Source: Caproicibacterium argilliputei
GTDB taxonomy: Bacteria > Bacillota > Clostridia > Oscillospirales > Acutalibacteraceae
Length of the DNA stretch: 64,000 nt
NCBI RefSeq assembly: GCF_029211325.2
Contig: NZ_CP135996.1
Span: 1,612,001-1,676,000 of the forward strand
Direction: 5' to 3'
A program made the position numbers and the translations under genes. Shown here one piece after another: positions 8,271 through 15,958 of the stretch. The notes below the pieces were generated by a model, which saw nothing but the letters and a program-made list of their open reading frames with translations, did not search any database and was not told the DNA's origin. The first letter of the stretch is position 1, and each line of letters begins with the position of its first letter.

Positions 8271-8525
8271 TTACTGCTGCTGAGAGCAGGAAAACTTTTG
8301 TTTAATCTGCTGCATTTGCTGCTGGGGTGCCTGCTGGGTAGTGTACCAGCCCTTATCAGACATCTTCTTGTATATATCTCCCTGCATTGTGAGAGAATCC
8401 TGCAGCGCTCTTGTAAACGCTTGATTTACATTTTGCGTACCGGATTCAATGCTGCCGTGCAAATACAAGTCGCAGGCGTTTTTTTCGGTGGTAAGCAAGT
8501 CCTGCATGGTGTTTCTGTCATCCAT
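8271..8525 (-). CDS. Spore coat protein, CotF family
   Basis: An 84-residue protein starting at the ATG at 8525, with AAGGAG 9 nt upstream. The CotF-type ferritin-like helical pattern is clear: 'DLLTTEKNACDLYLHGSIES', then '..AFTRALQDSLTMQGDIYKKM' and the hallmark 'KGWY' near residue 65. The tail is Gln-rich and ends in Ser/Gln. CotF-like proteins are deposited on the maturing endospore. It lies 13 nt downstream of a second small coat-like gene with which it is co-transcribed. Shorter than B. subtilis CotF, which is normal for clostridial versions. Confidence 0.8.
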   Translation of the reverse strand: MDDRNTMQDLLTTEKNACDLYLHGSIESGTQNVNQAFTRALQDSLTMQGDIYKKMSDKGWYTTQQAPQQQMQQIKQKFSCSQQQ

Positions 8526-8538
8526 ATTCTGTTTCTCC

Positions 8539-8712
8539 TTAAACCAAGTCGTAGAACTGTTTAAAAATCTGCTGATGTTTGTTGCCCATCTGCTTGACGC
8601 ACTGCTTGAGCTGCGGGTCTGTAATGGAAGAAGCCGCATTCTCGCACTGTTTCTGCAAGAACTGCTCATGAGAAAGTGCATCTTCGATATAGGTTAATTC
8701 TTTTGGACTCAT
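8539..8712 (-). CDS. Small spore coat-associated helical protein (CotF-like partner)
   Basis: A 57-residue protein beginning MSPKELTYIEDALSHEQFL with GGAGGTG 7 nt before the ATG at 8712. It contains 'KQCENAASSITDPQLKQCVKQM', an amphipathic two-helix pattern often found in short CotF-domain or YgaB-like sporulation proteins encoded immediately before a CotF gene. Two Cys residues are present. Function is inferred from the neighbour and the pattern. A structural role in the coat is the most economical reading. Confidence 0.65.
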   Translation of the reverse strand: MSPKELTYIEDALSHEQFLQKQCENAASSITDPQLKQCVKQMGNKHQQIFKQFYDLV

Positions 8713-8783
8713 AAAATAACACCTCCGTACAATACTTTGCACAGAGGTGCCCCACTTATACATTCCTGTTTTATCCTTTTGTT

Positions 8784-9395
8784 TTAAAGCGCCAGATTGA
8801 CGATGAAACCAAGCACGCCGACTGCCAGCAGCGCCAGATCCAAAATCAGCATGGGACGAATCACAGAGATTCGTTCCGGTTGTTCCGTCTGCAAATCTTC
8901 TGGGACAAGGTATTCGTCCAAAGTCAAAGTGTCCTCCTCCAGAAGATGCCGCTCGCCAAGCTGAATGGTTTTGCCCGATACAGGATACAACTCAATATAA
9001 TAGCGCAGAAATTTAGAGTATGTTTTGGTACCAACCGCTGGCTGTGCCAGAATATTTTTCAGTGCGCGGTGCGGAATCCGGTGCTCTTTGGGCAGCAAGC
9101 CGCAGCTTACCCCAACCAAATCCGCTCCGTCCCGGCGCAAAATGGGATACAGAAGGTGCACCAGCCCCATTTGCAGCATCGCCGCCCCTAACACATAAAA
9201 CAGCAGATACAGATACCAGTAGATATGTCCCATGCTCATCGCTGTAAACGCGGGAACTAAGCAAACCACTGAAAAAAGCAGATTCAAAATGGAAAATGCG
9301 CGCTTTTCATACACTGCCGGCTGTGTATGCTCCCAACTTTCTTCTGTATATGCCGGTTCTTCATAAAGGTCCAGAATATTCAGCTTTTTCTCCAC
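8784..9395 (-). CDS. Membrane protein of unknown function
   Basis: A 203-residue protein not recognised as a named family. It starts with GTG at 9395 (AAAGGAA about 10 nt upstream). The N-terminal ~35 residues are acidic and cytosolic-looking. Two close transmembrane helices follow (about residues 36-56 and 60-83, 'ILNLLFSVVCLVPAF' and 'WYLYLLFYVLGAAML'). A soluble middle part contains 'RIPHRALKNILAQPAVGT', and a last helix is at about 183-202 ('ILDLALLAVGVLGFI'). It lies just upstream (same strand) of the coat genes but about 70 bp away, so a link to sporulation is only possible, not shown. Confidence 0.55.
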   Translation of the reverse strand: MEKKLNILDLYEEPAYTEESWEHTQPAVYEKRAFSILNLLFSVVCLVPAFTAMSMGHIYWYLYLLFYVLGAAMLQMGLVHLLYPILRRDGADLVGVSCGLLPKEHRIPHRALKNILAQPAVGTKTYSKFLRYYIELYPVSGKTIQLGERHLLEEDTLTLDEYLVPEDLQTEQPERISVIRPMLILDLALLAVGVLGFIVNLAL

Positions 9396-9561
9396 AATTC
9401 AGTTCCTTTCCGGAGAACATCCATTTTCTGCAGAAAATCATAACACAAATCGTGCGTTTCGTCAAAGTCACCTTCGTTTGTGTACAGTTTCTGAATTTTA
9501 TGATTTTGACTTTATATTTTTTACAACCTGTGCTATTCTATGAAAAAAGGAGGTATCTTTC

Positions 9562-9861
9562 ATGAGTATCAGTGAAGATCTGAAAAAAATCGTTTTGGCA
9601 GGCATCGGTGCTGCCGCAGTCACCTGCGAAAAGAGCAAGGAAATTGTCGATTCTCTGGTGGAAAAGGGTGAGCTCACCGTTGCGCAAGGCAAAGTAATTA
9701 ACGAAGAATTAAAGCGCCGCGCAACCGAAAAAAAGGAAACTGCCGACGCGCAAAAAGCAGAACAGGCCGCCAGCCAAATTCTGGATGCCGTTGACACCCT
9801 GACACCGGAACAGCGTGCTACTCTCAAGGCAAAGCTGGAACAGCTTGATACAGACGAATGA
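9562..9861 (+). CDS. Small phasin-like helical protein
   Basis: A 99-residue protein with a strong AAAGGAGG ribosome binding site. The sequence runs MSISEDLKKIVLAGIGA, then 'CEKSKEIVDSLVEKGELT' and a long charged helix 'NEELKRRATEKKETADAQK' with few prolines until the end. The pattern resembles the short phasin/PHA-granule-regulator-like proteins that in Firmicutes often precede an ABC1 kinase. Its stop overlaps the start of the ABC1 gene (ATGA at 9858-9861), so the two are translationally coupled. A role as a partner or regulator of the kinase is inference. Confidence 0.7.
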   Translation: MSISEDLKKIVLAGIGAAAVTCEKSKEIVDSLVEKGELTVAQGKVINEELKRRATEKKETADAQKAEQAASQILDAVDTLTPEQRATLKAKLEQLDTDE

Positions 9862-11459
9862 ACACTTCCTCTGGCAGCAGTTCTGCACGGCTGCGGGAAC
9901 TGCTCAACGTCCTGCGGCGGCATAATGTACTGCATGGCTTAACGCCCGAAACGCTGCGTCGGATTCTGGAAGACTTGGGCCCCACCTATGTGAAGCTGGG
10001 ACAGATTATGTCCATGCGAAGCGATATTCTGCCTCGTGAATACTGCAAAGAGTTGGAAAAACTGCGGGCAACGGTGCACCCGGTGCCCTTTTCAGAAATC
10101 TCAGAAATGCTCCGGCAAGAATACGGCTGTCCGATTTCGCAAATTTTTTCCAATATGGATGAAACGCCACTCGGTTCCGCCTCCATCGCGCAAGTTTACA
10201 AAGCAGTTCTCAAAGAAACCGGTCAGAAAGTTGTTGTCAAAGTGCAGCGCCCCGGCATTCACGACACCATGCAGCAGGATGTCCGGCTGATGCACAAGGC
10301 AGTGCGCCTGCTGAACCGCATGGGGGCTGCCGCACACAGCCCGCTGGACTTTAACGCTGTGATTGACGAAATGTGGGCAGTGGCGCAGCAGGAAATGAAT
10401 TTTCTGCAGGAAGCAGAGCATATGCAGGAATTTTCCCGCCTGAACCGGGAAATTGCCTATGTCACCTGCCCGCAGGTCAACCGCCGCCTGAGCACCGAAC
10501 GCGTTCTGGTTATGGAATATATCGATGGCATCCCCGTGGACAGTACCGAACGCCTGACACAGCTAGGATACGACATGGAAGAAATCGGGACCAAGCTGGT
10601 AGAGAATTTTTCCAAACAGGTTTTGGATGATGCATTCTTTCATGCAGACCCGCATCCGGGAAATGTCTGGATTTGCGGAGGAAAAATTGTATTTTTAGAC
10701 TTCGGCATGATTGGCCGCATTACCAGGCACGACCAACAGATTCTGCGCAGTATGTTTCGTGCTGTTGCCGAGCATGACGTCCACCGTCTGGAAGAGGGAC
10801 TGCTGACCATTGGCACTGCCCGTCGGCGAATTGACCACGCGCGGCTTTACGATGCACTGGATGAACTGCTGCGCAAATACGGAGACACTGACCTTTCTGA
10901 AATCGACCTTGGCAAGGCACTGCAGGAGCTTTTTCAGCTGGCTACCGCATTTGAGATTGCCATTCCCTCTGGTTTCACCATGTTGGGGCGCGGTGTTTTG
11001 ACTTTGGAGGGTGTCATTGCAAAATGCTGCCCGACAGTCAGTCTGACAGACATCATTACCACACATCTTGCAGGGGAATTTACCAGGCAAATTGATGTGA
11101 AGCAGGAACTGCTTCACGCTGGCAAAGCACTTTACGGGAGTCTGCACAGCGGCCTGCGTTTGCCGACCTATCTGGCAAACGCTTTAAAAACTTATGCAAA
11201 AGGACACACGAAGCTGAACCTGGAAATTGTCGGTTCAGAAGAACTGCTGGACAAACTGGACCGCATGATTAACAAGTTGGTTGTCTGTTTGATCGCCGCT
11301 TCCCTGCTGCTGGGTTCCAGTATCCTCTGCAATACCAACATGAAGCCGCAGATTTTCGGGCTTCCTGCGCTTGGTCTGCTGGGCTTTCTGATTGCTTTTA
11401 TCTTGTGTGCGTATCTGCTTCTTTCCATCTTGCACAATTCCAAAGACAAGAAACGATAA
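9858..11459 (+). CDS. ABC1/AarF/UbiB-family atypical kinase, membrane-anchored
   Basis: A 533-residue protein of the ABC1 (UbiB/COQ8) family. Family marks: 'EDLGPTYVKLGQIMSMRSDILP' (KxGQ motif, about residues 35-57), 'PLGSASIAQVYKA' (Ala-rich loop replacing the P-loop), 'VVKVQRPG' (catalytic Lys), 'LVMEYIDGI', 'FFHADPHPGN' and 'IVFLDFGMIGR' (catalytic Asp region). The C-terminus has two adjacent transmembrane helices (about 475-530). In quinone-making bacteria UbiB helps ubiquinone synthesis. In an anaerobe that probably lacks ubiquinone the role must differ; lipid handling is a guess. It is coupled to the small helical gene before it and ends at a terminator. Confidence 0.88.
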   Translation: MNTSSGSSSARLRELLNVLRRHNVLHGLTPETLRRILEDLGPTYVKLGQIMSMRSDILPREYCKELEKLRATVHPVPFSEISEMLRQEYGCPISQIFSNMDETPLGSASIAQVYKAVLKETGQKVVVKVQRPGIHDTMQQDVRLMHKAVRLLNRMGAAAHSPLDFNAVIDEMWAVAQQEMNFLQEAEHMQEFSRLNREIAYVTCPQVNRRLSTERVLVMEYIDGIPVDSTERLTQLGYDMEEIGTKLVENFSKQVLDDAFFHADPHPGNVWICGGKIVFLDFGMIGRITRHDQQILRSMFRAVAEHDVHRLEEGLLTIGTARRRIDHARLYDALDELLRKYGDTDLSEIDLGKALQELFQLATAFEIAIPSGFTMLGRGVLTLEGVIAKCCPTVSLTDIITTHLAGEFTRQIDVKQELLHAGKALYGSLHSGLRLPTYLANALKTYAKGHTKLNLEIVGSEELLDKLDRMINKLVVCLIAASLLLGSSILCNTNMKPQIFGLPALGLLGFLIAFILCAYLLLSILHNSKDKKR

Positions 11460-11496
11460 ATGCCGTCCGCTTCTGTACGGACGGCATTTCTTTGCC
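11458..11496. terminator. Bidirectional terminator between convergent genes
   Basis: AAATGCCGTCCG pairs exactly with CGGACGGCATTT over an 8-nt loop, with T-rich sequence on the plus side. It serves the ABC1 gene and the convergent dCMP deaminase gene. Confidence 0.85.
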
Positions 11497-11499
11497 TTT

Positions 11500-11988
11500 T
11501 TACTCATGTTTGTAATGCAGTGTAATTTCTTTTTTCTCGGGCTTCAGCTGCCGAACCGCAATTCCCGCGCTGCGCAGCATCCGCTTGCTCGCCTGAGTGC
11601 TGGGTGCATCCGCGTACTTATCCGAAAGATACACCACCTCTTTAATGCCAGACTGGATGATCGCTTTTGCACACTCATTGCACGGGAACAAATCGACATA
11701 AATGGAAGCACCAGTCAGTGATTTTCCGCCGGAATTGAGAATCGCGTTCAGCTCTGCATGCACCACAAACGGGTACTTGGTTCCGGCTGGCTCCCCTTCT
11801 CGTTCCCATGGGTATTCATCATCGGAACAGCCGACCGGAAAACCATTATAGCCTGTCGAAAGGATAATGTGCTGCCGGTTGACAATGCAAGCCCCGACCT
11901 GTGTGTGGGGGTCCTTGCTGCGCATTGCCGCCAAAAGCGCAACACCCATGAAATATTCATCCCAGGAAATATAGTCCTGCCTTTTCAA
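11500..11988 (-). CDS. comEB: dCMP deaminase (ComEB type)
   Basis: A 162-residue zinc deaminase converting dCMP to dUMP for dTTP synthesis. The start is set at TTG (11988), giving MKRQDYISWDEYFMGVALL, the usual family beginning, with GGAG 8 nt upstream; a longer frame to 12006 would put the site inside the gene. The zinc/catalytic motifs are HAELNAIL (His-Ala-Glu, near residue 75) and PCNEC (near 100). 'RSKDPHTQVGACIVN' at the N-terminal side also matches. It is monocistronic, convergent with the ABC1 kinase gene. Confidence 0.93.
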   Translation of the reverse strand: MKRQDYISWDEYFMGVALLAAMRSKDPHTQVGACIVNRQHIILSTGYNGFPVGCSDDEYPWEREGEPAGTKYPFVVHAELNAILNSGGKSLTGASIYVDLFPCNECAKAIIQSGIKEVVYLSDKYADAPSTQASKRMLRSAGIAVRQLKPEKKEITLHYKHE

Positions 11989-12070
11989 GGAAATCACTCC
12001 GTTCAAAATTCATTCGCCACTCATTATAACAGAAAAACGCCACAGAACAAAGGAAGAAAGCCCTTTGGCA

Positions 12071-12102
12071 GAAAAAACCGCCAGCTACACAAGCCGGCGG
12101 GT
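12071..12102 (-). terminator. Terminator of the sulfhydrylase gene
   Basis: On the minus strand CCCGCCGGC pairs with GC.TGGCGG and runs directly into TTTTTTC, immediately after the stop at 12107. Confidence 0.75.
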
Positions 12103-12106
12103 CACG

Positions 12107-13390
12107 TTATGCTTTCACTTTTTCTAACGCCTGCCGAATATCAGCCAAAATATCCTCGATGTTTTCAATGCCAACCGACATCCGAATCATATCCGCACTG
12201 ATACCGGCATCAAGCAGCTGCGCATCCGTCAGCTGACGGTGCGTGGTACTTGCCGGGTGCAAAACACTGGTACGAAGATCAGCCACATGAATCACCATGG
12301 ACGCCAGTTTTAGCGATTCCATGAACTTCGCTGCGGCGGCGCGCCCGCCTTTCACGCCAAACGAAATGACCCCACAGGAACCATGCGGCATATACTTCTG
12401 CGCCAGCTGATAATACGGACTACTTGCAAGGCCTGGATAATTGACCCAGCTGATGCGTGAATCCTTCTCCAGGAACTCTGCCACTTTCTGCGCATTGGCA
12501 CAATGCCGTTCCATGCGCAGCGCCAAGGTTTCCAACCCAAGATTTAAGAGAAACGCGTTTTCCGGCGCAGCCTGGCAGCCCAGATCCCGCATTAGGTGCA
12601 CACGTGCCTTCACAATATAAGCTGCCTTGCCAAAACGCTCTGTGTAAACCATCCCATGGTAGGACGCATCCGGTTCTGTCAACATCGGGAAGTTGCCGTT
12701 GGTCCAATCAAACCGGCCGCTGTCTACAATGGCACCGCCAATCTGCACGGCATGACCATCCATATACTTCGTTGTGGAGTGAACCACAACATCAGCACCA
12801 AACTGAAACGGCCTGCAGTTAATCGGGGTCGGGAATGTATTGTCTACAATCAGCGGAACGCCGTGTGCATGTGCAACTTTCGCGTACAGTTCCAAATCCG
12901 TAACGACCAGGGCTGGATTTGCCAGTGTCTCACAGTAAACCACACGGGTGTTCGGCTGCATGGCGGCTTCCAGTTCTGCTTCCGCGGCATCCGGCGCGAC
13001 AAAAGTTACATCAATGCCCATATCACGCATGGTTTTGTTAAAGAGATTAAATGCACCGCCGTAAATGGCGCTGCTGCTGACAATATGATCCCCTGCTTTG
13101 CAAATGTTGAGAACCGCAATAAAGATTGCAGACATTCCGGAAGAGGTTGCGACACAGCCAACGCCACCTTCCAAAGCAGCAATTTTCTTTTCCACTGCAT
13201 CGATGGTGGGGTTGGAAATTCGCGTGTAAAAGTAACCGTCGTCTTCCAAATTGAATAGACGACCCATTTCCTCTGCATTGTCATAGTAAAAAGTGGTACT
13301 CTGCACAATGGGAAGAACTTGCGGTTCCCCGCTTTTCGGCGTATAGCCAGAATGGATACACGCAGTATCCGGCCTGTAAGATTGATCCAT
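12107..13390 (-). CDS. metY: O-acetylhomoserine sulfhydrylase / aminocarboxypropyltransferase
   Basis: A 427-residue PLP enzyme of the Cys/Met metabolism family that joins sulfide (or methanethiol) to O-acetylhomoserine, making homocysteine. Start at ATG 13390 (MDQSYRPDT), where AAGGAAG is placed correctly; the longer frame to 13435 is not supported. 'HSGYTPKSGEPQVLPIVQSTTFYY' starts the fold. The PLP-binding block is 'VVHSTTKYMDGHAVQIGG' (Lys near residue 208), and 'YTRISNPTIDAVEKKIAALE' near 55-75 is canonical. Length (about 430) fits MetY rather than the shorter MetB/MetC. It is single, with a terminator. With metK elsewhere in the window it belongs to methionine/SAM supply. Confidence 0.93.
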   Translation of the reverse strand: MDQSYRPDTACIHSGYTPKSGEPQVLPIVQSTTFYYDNAEEMGRLFNLEDDGYFYTRISNPTIDAVEKKIAALEGGVGCVATSSGMSAIFIAVLNICKAGDHIVSSSAIYGGAFNLFNKTMRDMGIDVTFVAPDAAEAELEAAMQPNTRVVYCETLANPALVVTDLELYAKVAHAHGVPLIVDNTFPTPINCRPFQFGADVVVHSTTKYMDGHAVQIGGAIVDSGRFDWTNGNFPMLTEPDASYHGMVYTERFGKAAYIVKARVHLMRDLGCQAAPENAFLLNLGLETLALRMERHCANAQKVAEFLEKDSRISWVNYPGLASSPYYQLAQKYMPHGSCGVISFGVKGGRAAAAKFMESLKLASMVIHVADLRTSVLHPASTTHRQLTDAQLLDAGISADMIRMSVGIENIEDILADIRQALEKVKA

Positions 13391-13452
13391 TTTCTGCACT
13401 TCCTTGTTCGTATTAAGAAGCCCGTTTTCGGGCATGAAATGACAAATTCCGC

Positions 13453-13944
13453 TCAGGCAAAAAAGCCTTTCAACCAGCCAGCAGCTGCATCAGAAGCAAA
13501 AACGACCCCCGCGACCAACAAAATAAACAGAATTGCAGAGAAAGCCCGCCAGAACATCCGCTTTCGGCGCGGCATGACTTCGAACACTTCTCCTTTGACA
13601 CGGTAAGTCTGCGGCTTTCCTTCCGGTTCTAGCGACTGATCCGGCGCAGCCTCCGTTTCCGGTGATGGAAACACCACGTTTCGCAGTTCCTCTGCCTCGC
13701 GCCAACGGCAGCAGGGCACATAAAAATTGTACACTTCCGCACCGGTATTGCCCGCAGAAACCGCCGGTCGTTTTTCATAAGGAACGCCATGATCCTGCAG
13801 CAATCCCTCCAGCATACCGGATTTTGCTCCCTGTGCGGTAGCAAGGCGCACCGGTGTCTCTGCCTGCGGTTCTTCCAGCCGGCGATTGCCGCACACCGGA
13901 CATTCTTTTTCGCAAAGCACATGGCAGTTCGCACAATACCGCAT
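13453..13944 (-). CDS. Zinc-ribbon membrane protein, DUF2007-like
   Basis: A 163-residue protein starting at ATG 13944 with GGAGGTG upstream. The first ~25 residues form a zinc ribbon (CANCHVLCEKECPVCG, four Cys in pairs). A ~70-residue region follows ('GMLEGLLQDHGVPYEKRP', 'EVYNFYVPCCRWREAEELRNVV') resembling the DUF2007 'putative signal-transducing' fold. A linker and one C-terminal transmembrane helix ('ILFILLVAGVVFASDAA') come last. The function is unknown; the N-terminus would face the cytosol. It is about 60 bp upstream of metY on the same strand, so co-transcription is possible. Confidence 0.7.
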   Translation of the reverse strand: MRYCANCHVLCEKECPVCGNRRLEEPQAETPVRLATAQGAKSGMLEGLLQDHGVPYEKRPAVSAGNTGAEVYNFYVPCCRWREAEELRNVVFPSPETEAAPDQSLEPEGKPQTYRVKGEVFEVMPRRKRMFWRAFSAILFILLVAGVVFASDAAAGWLKGFFA

Positions 13945-14073
13945 AGGGCACCTCCGTTTGCTGACTCTCTGCAAATTTTCTTTAATACATTTTATTATAC
14001 GCCGAATTCTGTCGGTTCACAAGGTTTTCCGCATGAATTTGCAGCAGATTTCGCACCGACACATTCGCTGTGT

Positions 14074-15681
14074 TTAGTCGGGAAACGGATGCAGAACTGC
14101 CTGACACGCCACTTCATTTGCCGCCAGCATGCCGCTTTGCAGGGCTCCCTGCATCCACCCCGGTTGCGTGGATACGGCGTCGCCTGCAAATAAAACGCGG
14201 CCGTCATATTCCGGTTGTGCGGCAGCAAGTGCAAATGCAGTTCGCTGCCCCGGCGCAAAACGTGGAAACGCACCGTAAAAGCCAGCCTCGTCAGCCCAAC
14301 AAAGCGTTTTGCATCGCAAAACCACAGGGTCCAGTTCGTGTTCTGCCAATCCGTGAATCCGCTCTATCTGGCGCTTCGTCCATGCTGCGCGCTGCGCTGC
14401 GGGCACAGCGCCAAGCACCACCGCATCCTGTCCAAAGCTAACAGATGCCGTCAAAACACGAATATCTGTGGGTACGTCACCGCTGGGAACCGGACCATTC
14501 GGATACCACACAGTCTGCACCGGCAGATCCGTAACGGAACGCCCGCCGTGAATACCGTCTTCGCACCAAAACGGCGTTTTGCAGAGAAACAGGGTCTTTT
14601 GTGCCGGCATACTCTGCACCTCCCGAATGACCTGCATCTTTTCTGGACTGAACGCCGGCGAAATCTGCAGAGTTCGCAGGGCGGGAAAGGGAACCGTGGA
14701 AATTACATAATCAAAATCCTGCAGTTCCTCTGCAGACTGCCCCTGCTCCCGAAAAAACAGCCGCACGCGGTCGGGGAAGCCGCCCTCGATTCGAACAACG
14801 GCCGCCCCCTGCCGAAAACACACATTGCCAAGTCTTTTTCGCTCAAACGGCTGGTATTCTGGCGGATTCGGCATTGCCAGCGAACGTTGGAACGCCTCGG
14901 GCAGACTACTTGCACCGCCCTCGATTTGATACAAGCAGGAATCTGTTTCCAAATAGCTCCGGCTCCAGTTGCAGCTGCAGTTGTTCCATGCCGCATTGTG
15001 CAGCGCCAAAGTAGAAAGCAATTCCATGCCACCGTTGCTCAAACGATTCTTCTCCAAAATCTGGCGCAGGCTGAGATGGTCATACTGCCAATACCGGTCA
15101 CAGTACTGCTGCTTAATCTGCAGAATTTCACGTCGTTCTTCCGGAAGCAGGCGCAGTAAATCATGGTGTACATAAACCTGCATCCACTGCTCCCACGGCA
15201 GTCCTTTTTCACATTTGGTCAACCGATACTGTGGGTACAGATAGGCTTTCACCCCCAAACCCAGCGGATCATTGCGAATCCGGATGCCCCGGTCATAGAT
15301 ATATCCGCTTACCGCTGAAGCACAGGGACGGGTTTTCAGGTGGAATAAATCCACATAGTGCCACACCGTTTGGTGTGCCACCGGTACCACAGCGCCGCCC
15401 AGTTCTCCGTAAAGGGATTTCCCCTTATCGAAATAATAGGTGTAAACCCTGCCGCCGATGCGCTCTTTTTGCTTCTCAAAAACCGTAATGTCAAATCCCA
15501 GTTTGCGCAGCTCAAATGCAGCAGAAAGCCCCGCAAGACCTGCCCCGATTATAGCTGCCTTTTTCCCTTTACACAGCGCCGGCGTTGCCAATTTTAGAAT
15601 CGAATTCGGCGGATTCAGCAGGTTCACAATATTCCAAAAATCTTCCGGATGACCGCCCTCTGTCAGCGCCTGTTCCAACAA
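14074..15681 (-). CDS. FAD-dependent amine-oxidase-like flavoprotein
   Basis: A ~535-residue flavoprotein of the amine oxidase/phytoene-desaturase superfamily. The dinucleotide fold is 'AAIIGAGLAGLSAAFELRKLG' split by the GxGxxG motif, then 'VFEKQKERIGGRVYTYYFD' (about residues 42-85). The C-terminal FAD-contact block is 'RVLFAGDAVSTQPGWMQGALQSG' near 500. This resembles L-amino-acid/monoamine oxidases with an N-terminal helical extension. The start is unclear: TTG at 15681 has no good ribosome binding site. The frame extends upstream to about 15738, where an ACG occupies the place of a likely ATG. The natural substrate is unknown, and oxygen use is unlikely in an anaerobe. Confidence is high for the family and low for the N-terminus. 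Confidence 0.75.
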   Translation of the reverse strand: MLEQALTEGGHPEDFWNIVNLLNPPNSILKLATPALCKGKKAAIIGAGLAGLSAAFELRKLGFDITVFEKQKERIGGRVYTYYFDKGKSLYGELGGAVVPVAHQTVWHYVDLFHLKTRPCASAVSGYIYDRGIRIRNDPLGLGVKAYLYPQYRLTKCEKGLPWEQWMQVYVHHDLLRLLPEERREILQIKQQYCDRYWQYDHLSLRQILEKNRLSNGGMELLSTLALHNAAWNNCSCNWSRSYLETDSCLYQIEGGASSLPEAFQRSLAMPNPPEYQPFERKRLGNVCFRQGAAVVRIEGGFPDRVRLFFREQGQSAEELQDFDYVISTVPFPALRTLQISPAFSPEKMQVIREVQSMPAQKTLFLCKTPFWCEDGIHGGRSVTDLPVQTVWYPNGPVPSGDVPTDIRVLTASVSFGQDAVVLGAVPAAQRAAWTKRQIERIHGLAEHELDPVVLRCKTLCWADEAGFYGAFPRFAPGQRTAFALAAAQPEYDGRVLFAGDAVSTQPGWMQGALQSGMLAANEVACQAVLHPFPD

Positions 15682-15889
15682 CTGATACCGATCGGAACTG
15701 CTGGGGTTTGGCTGTGCTTCGACAAGTGGAATTTCCGTTGCTCACACGCCCTTTCCGATATTCTTCCTATCTAAGGATATCAAAAAGGCGCTTGCGCTAT
15801 GCCTGTTCCCCTGTGTCAACGCCCTAATTTATTTGCAAAAGCGCTGCAAAAGAGGAAGAAGCAAACTTCTGTTTTGATTGCAGCTCATG

Positions 15890-15940
15890 AAACAGGCACC
15901 GAAGTCTGCAATTGTTCTGCAGACCTCGGTGCCTGTTTCT
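15890..15940. terminator. Long-stem terminator
   Basis: AAACAGGCACCGA.GTCTGCA pairs with TGCAGAC.TCGGTGCCTGTTT around a 7-nt loop, about 20 bp of stem, right after the minus-strand lipoprotein gene. The T tail is short on either strand. Confidence 0.65.
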
Positions 15941-15958
15941 TATGTATCCTACCCATCG

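Noticed and set aside
9858..11459. Ubiquinone biosynthesis gene ubiB
   Set aside because: The family is right, but there are no quinone genes nearby and the inferred lifestyle is anaerobic, so the functional name was not used.
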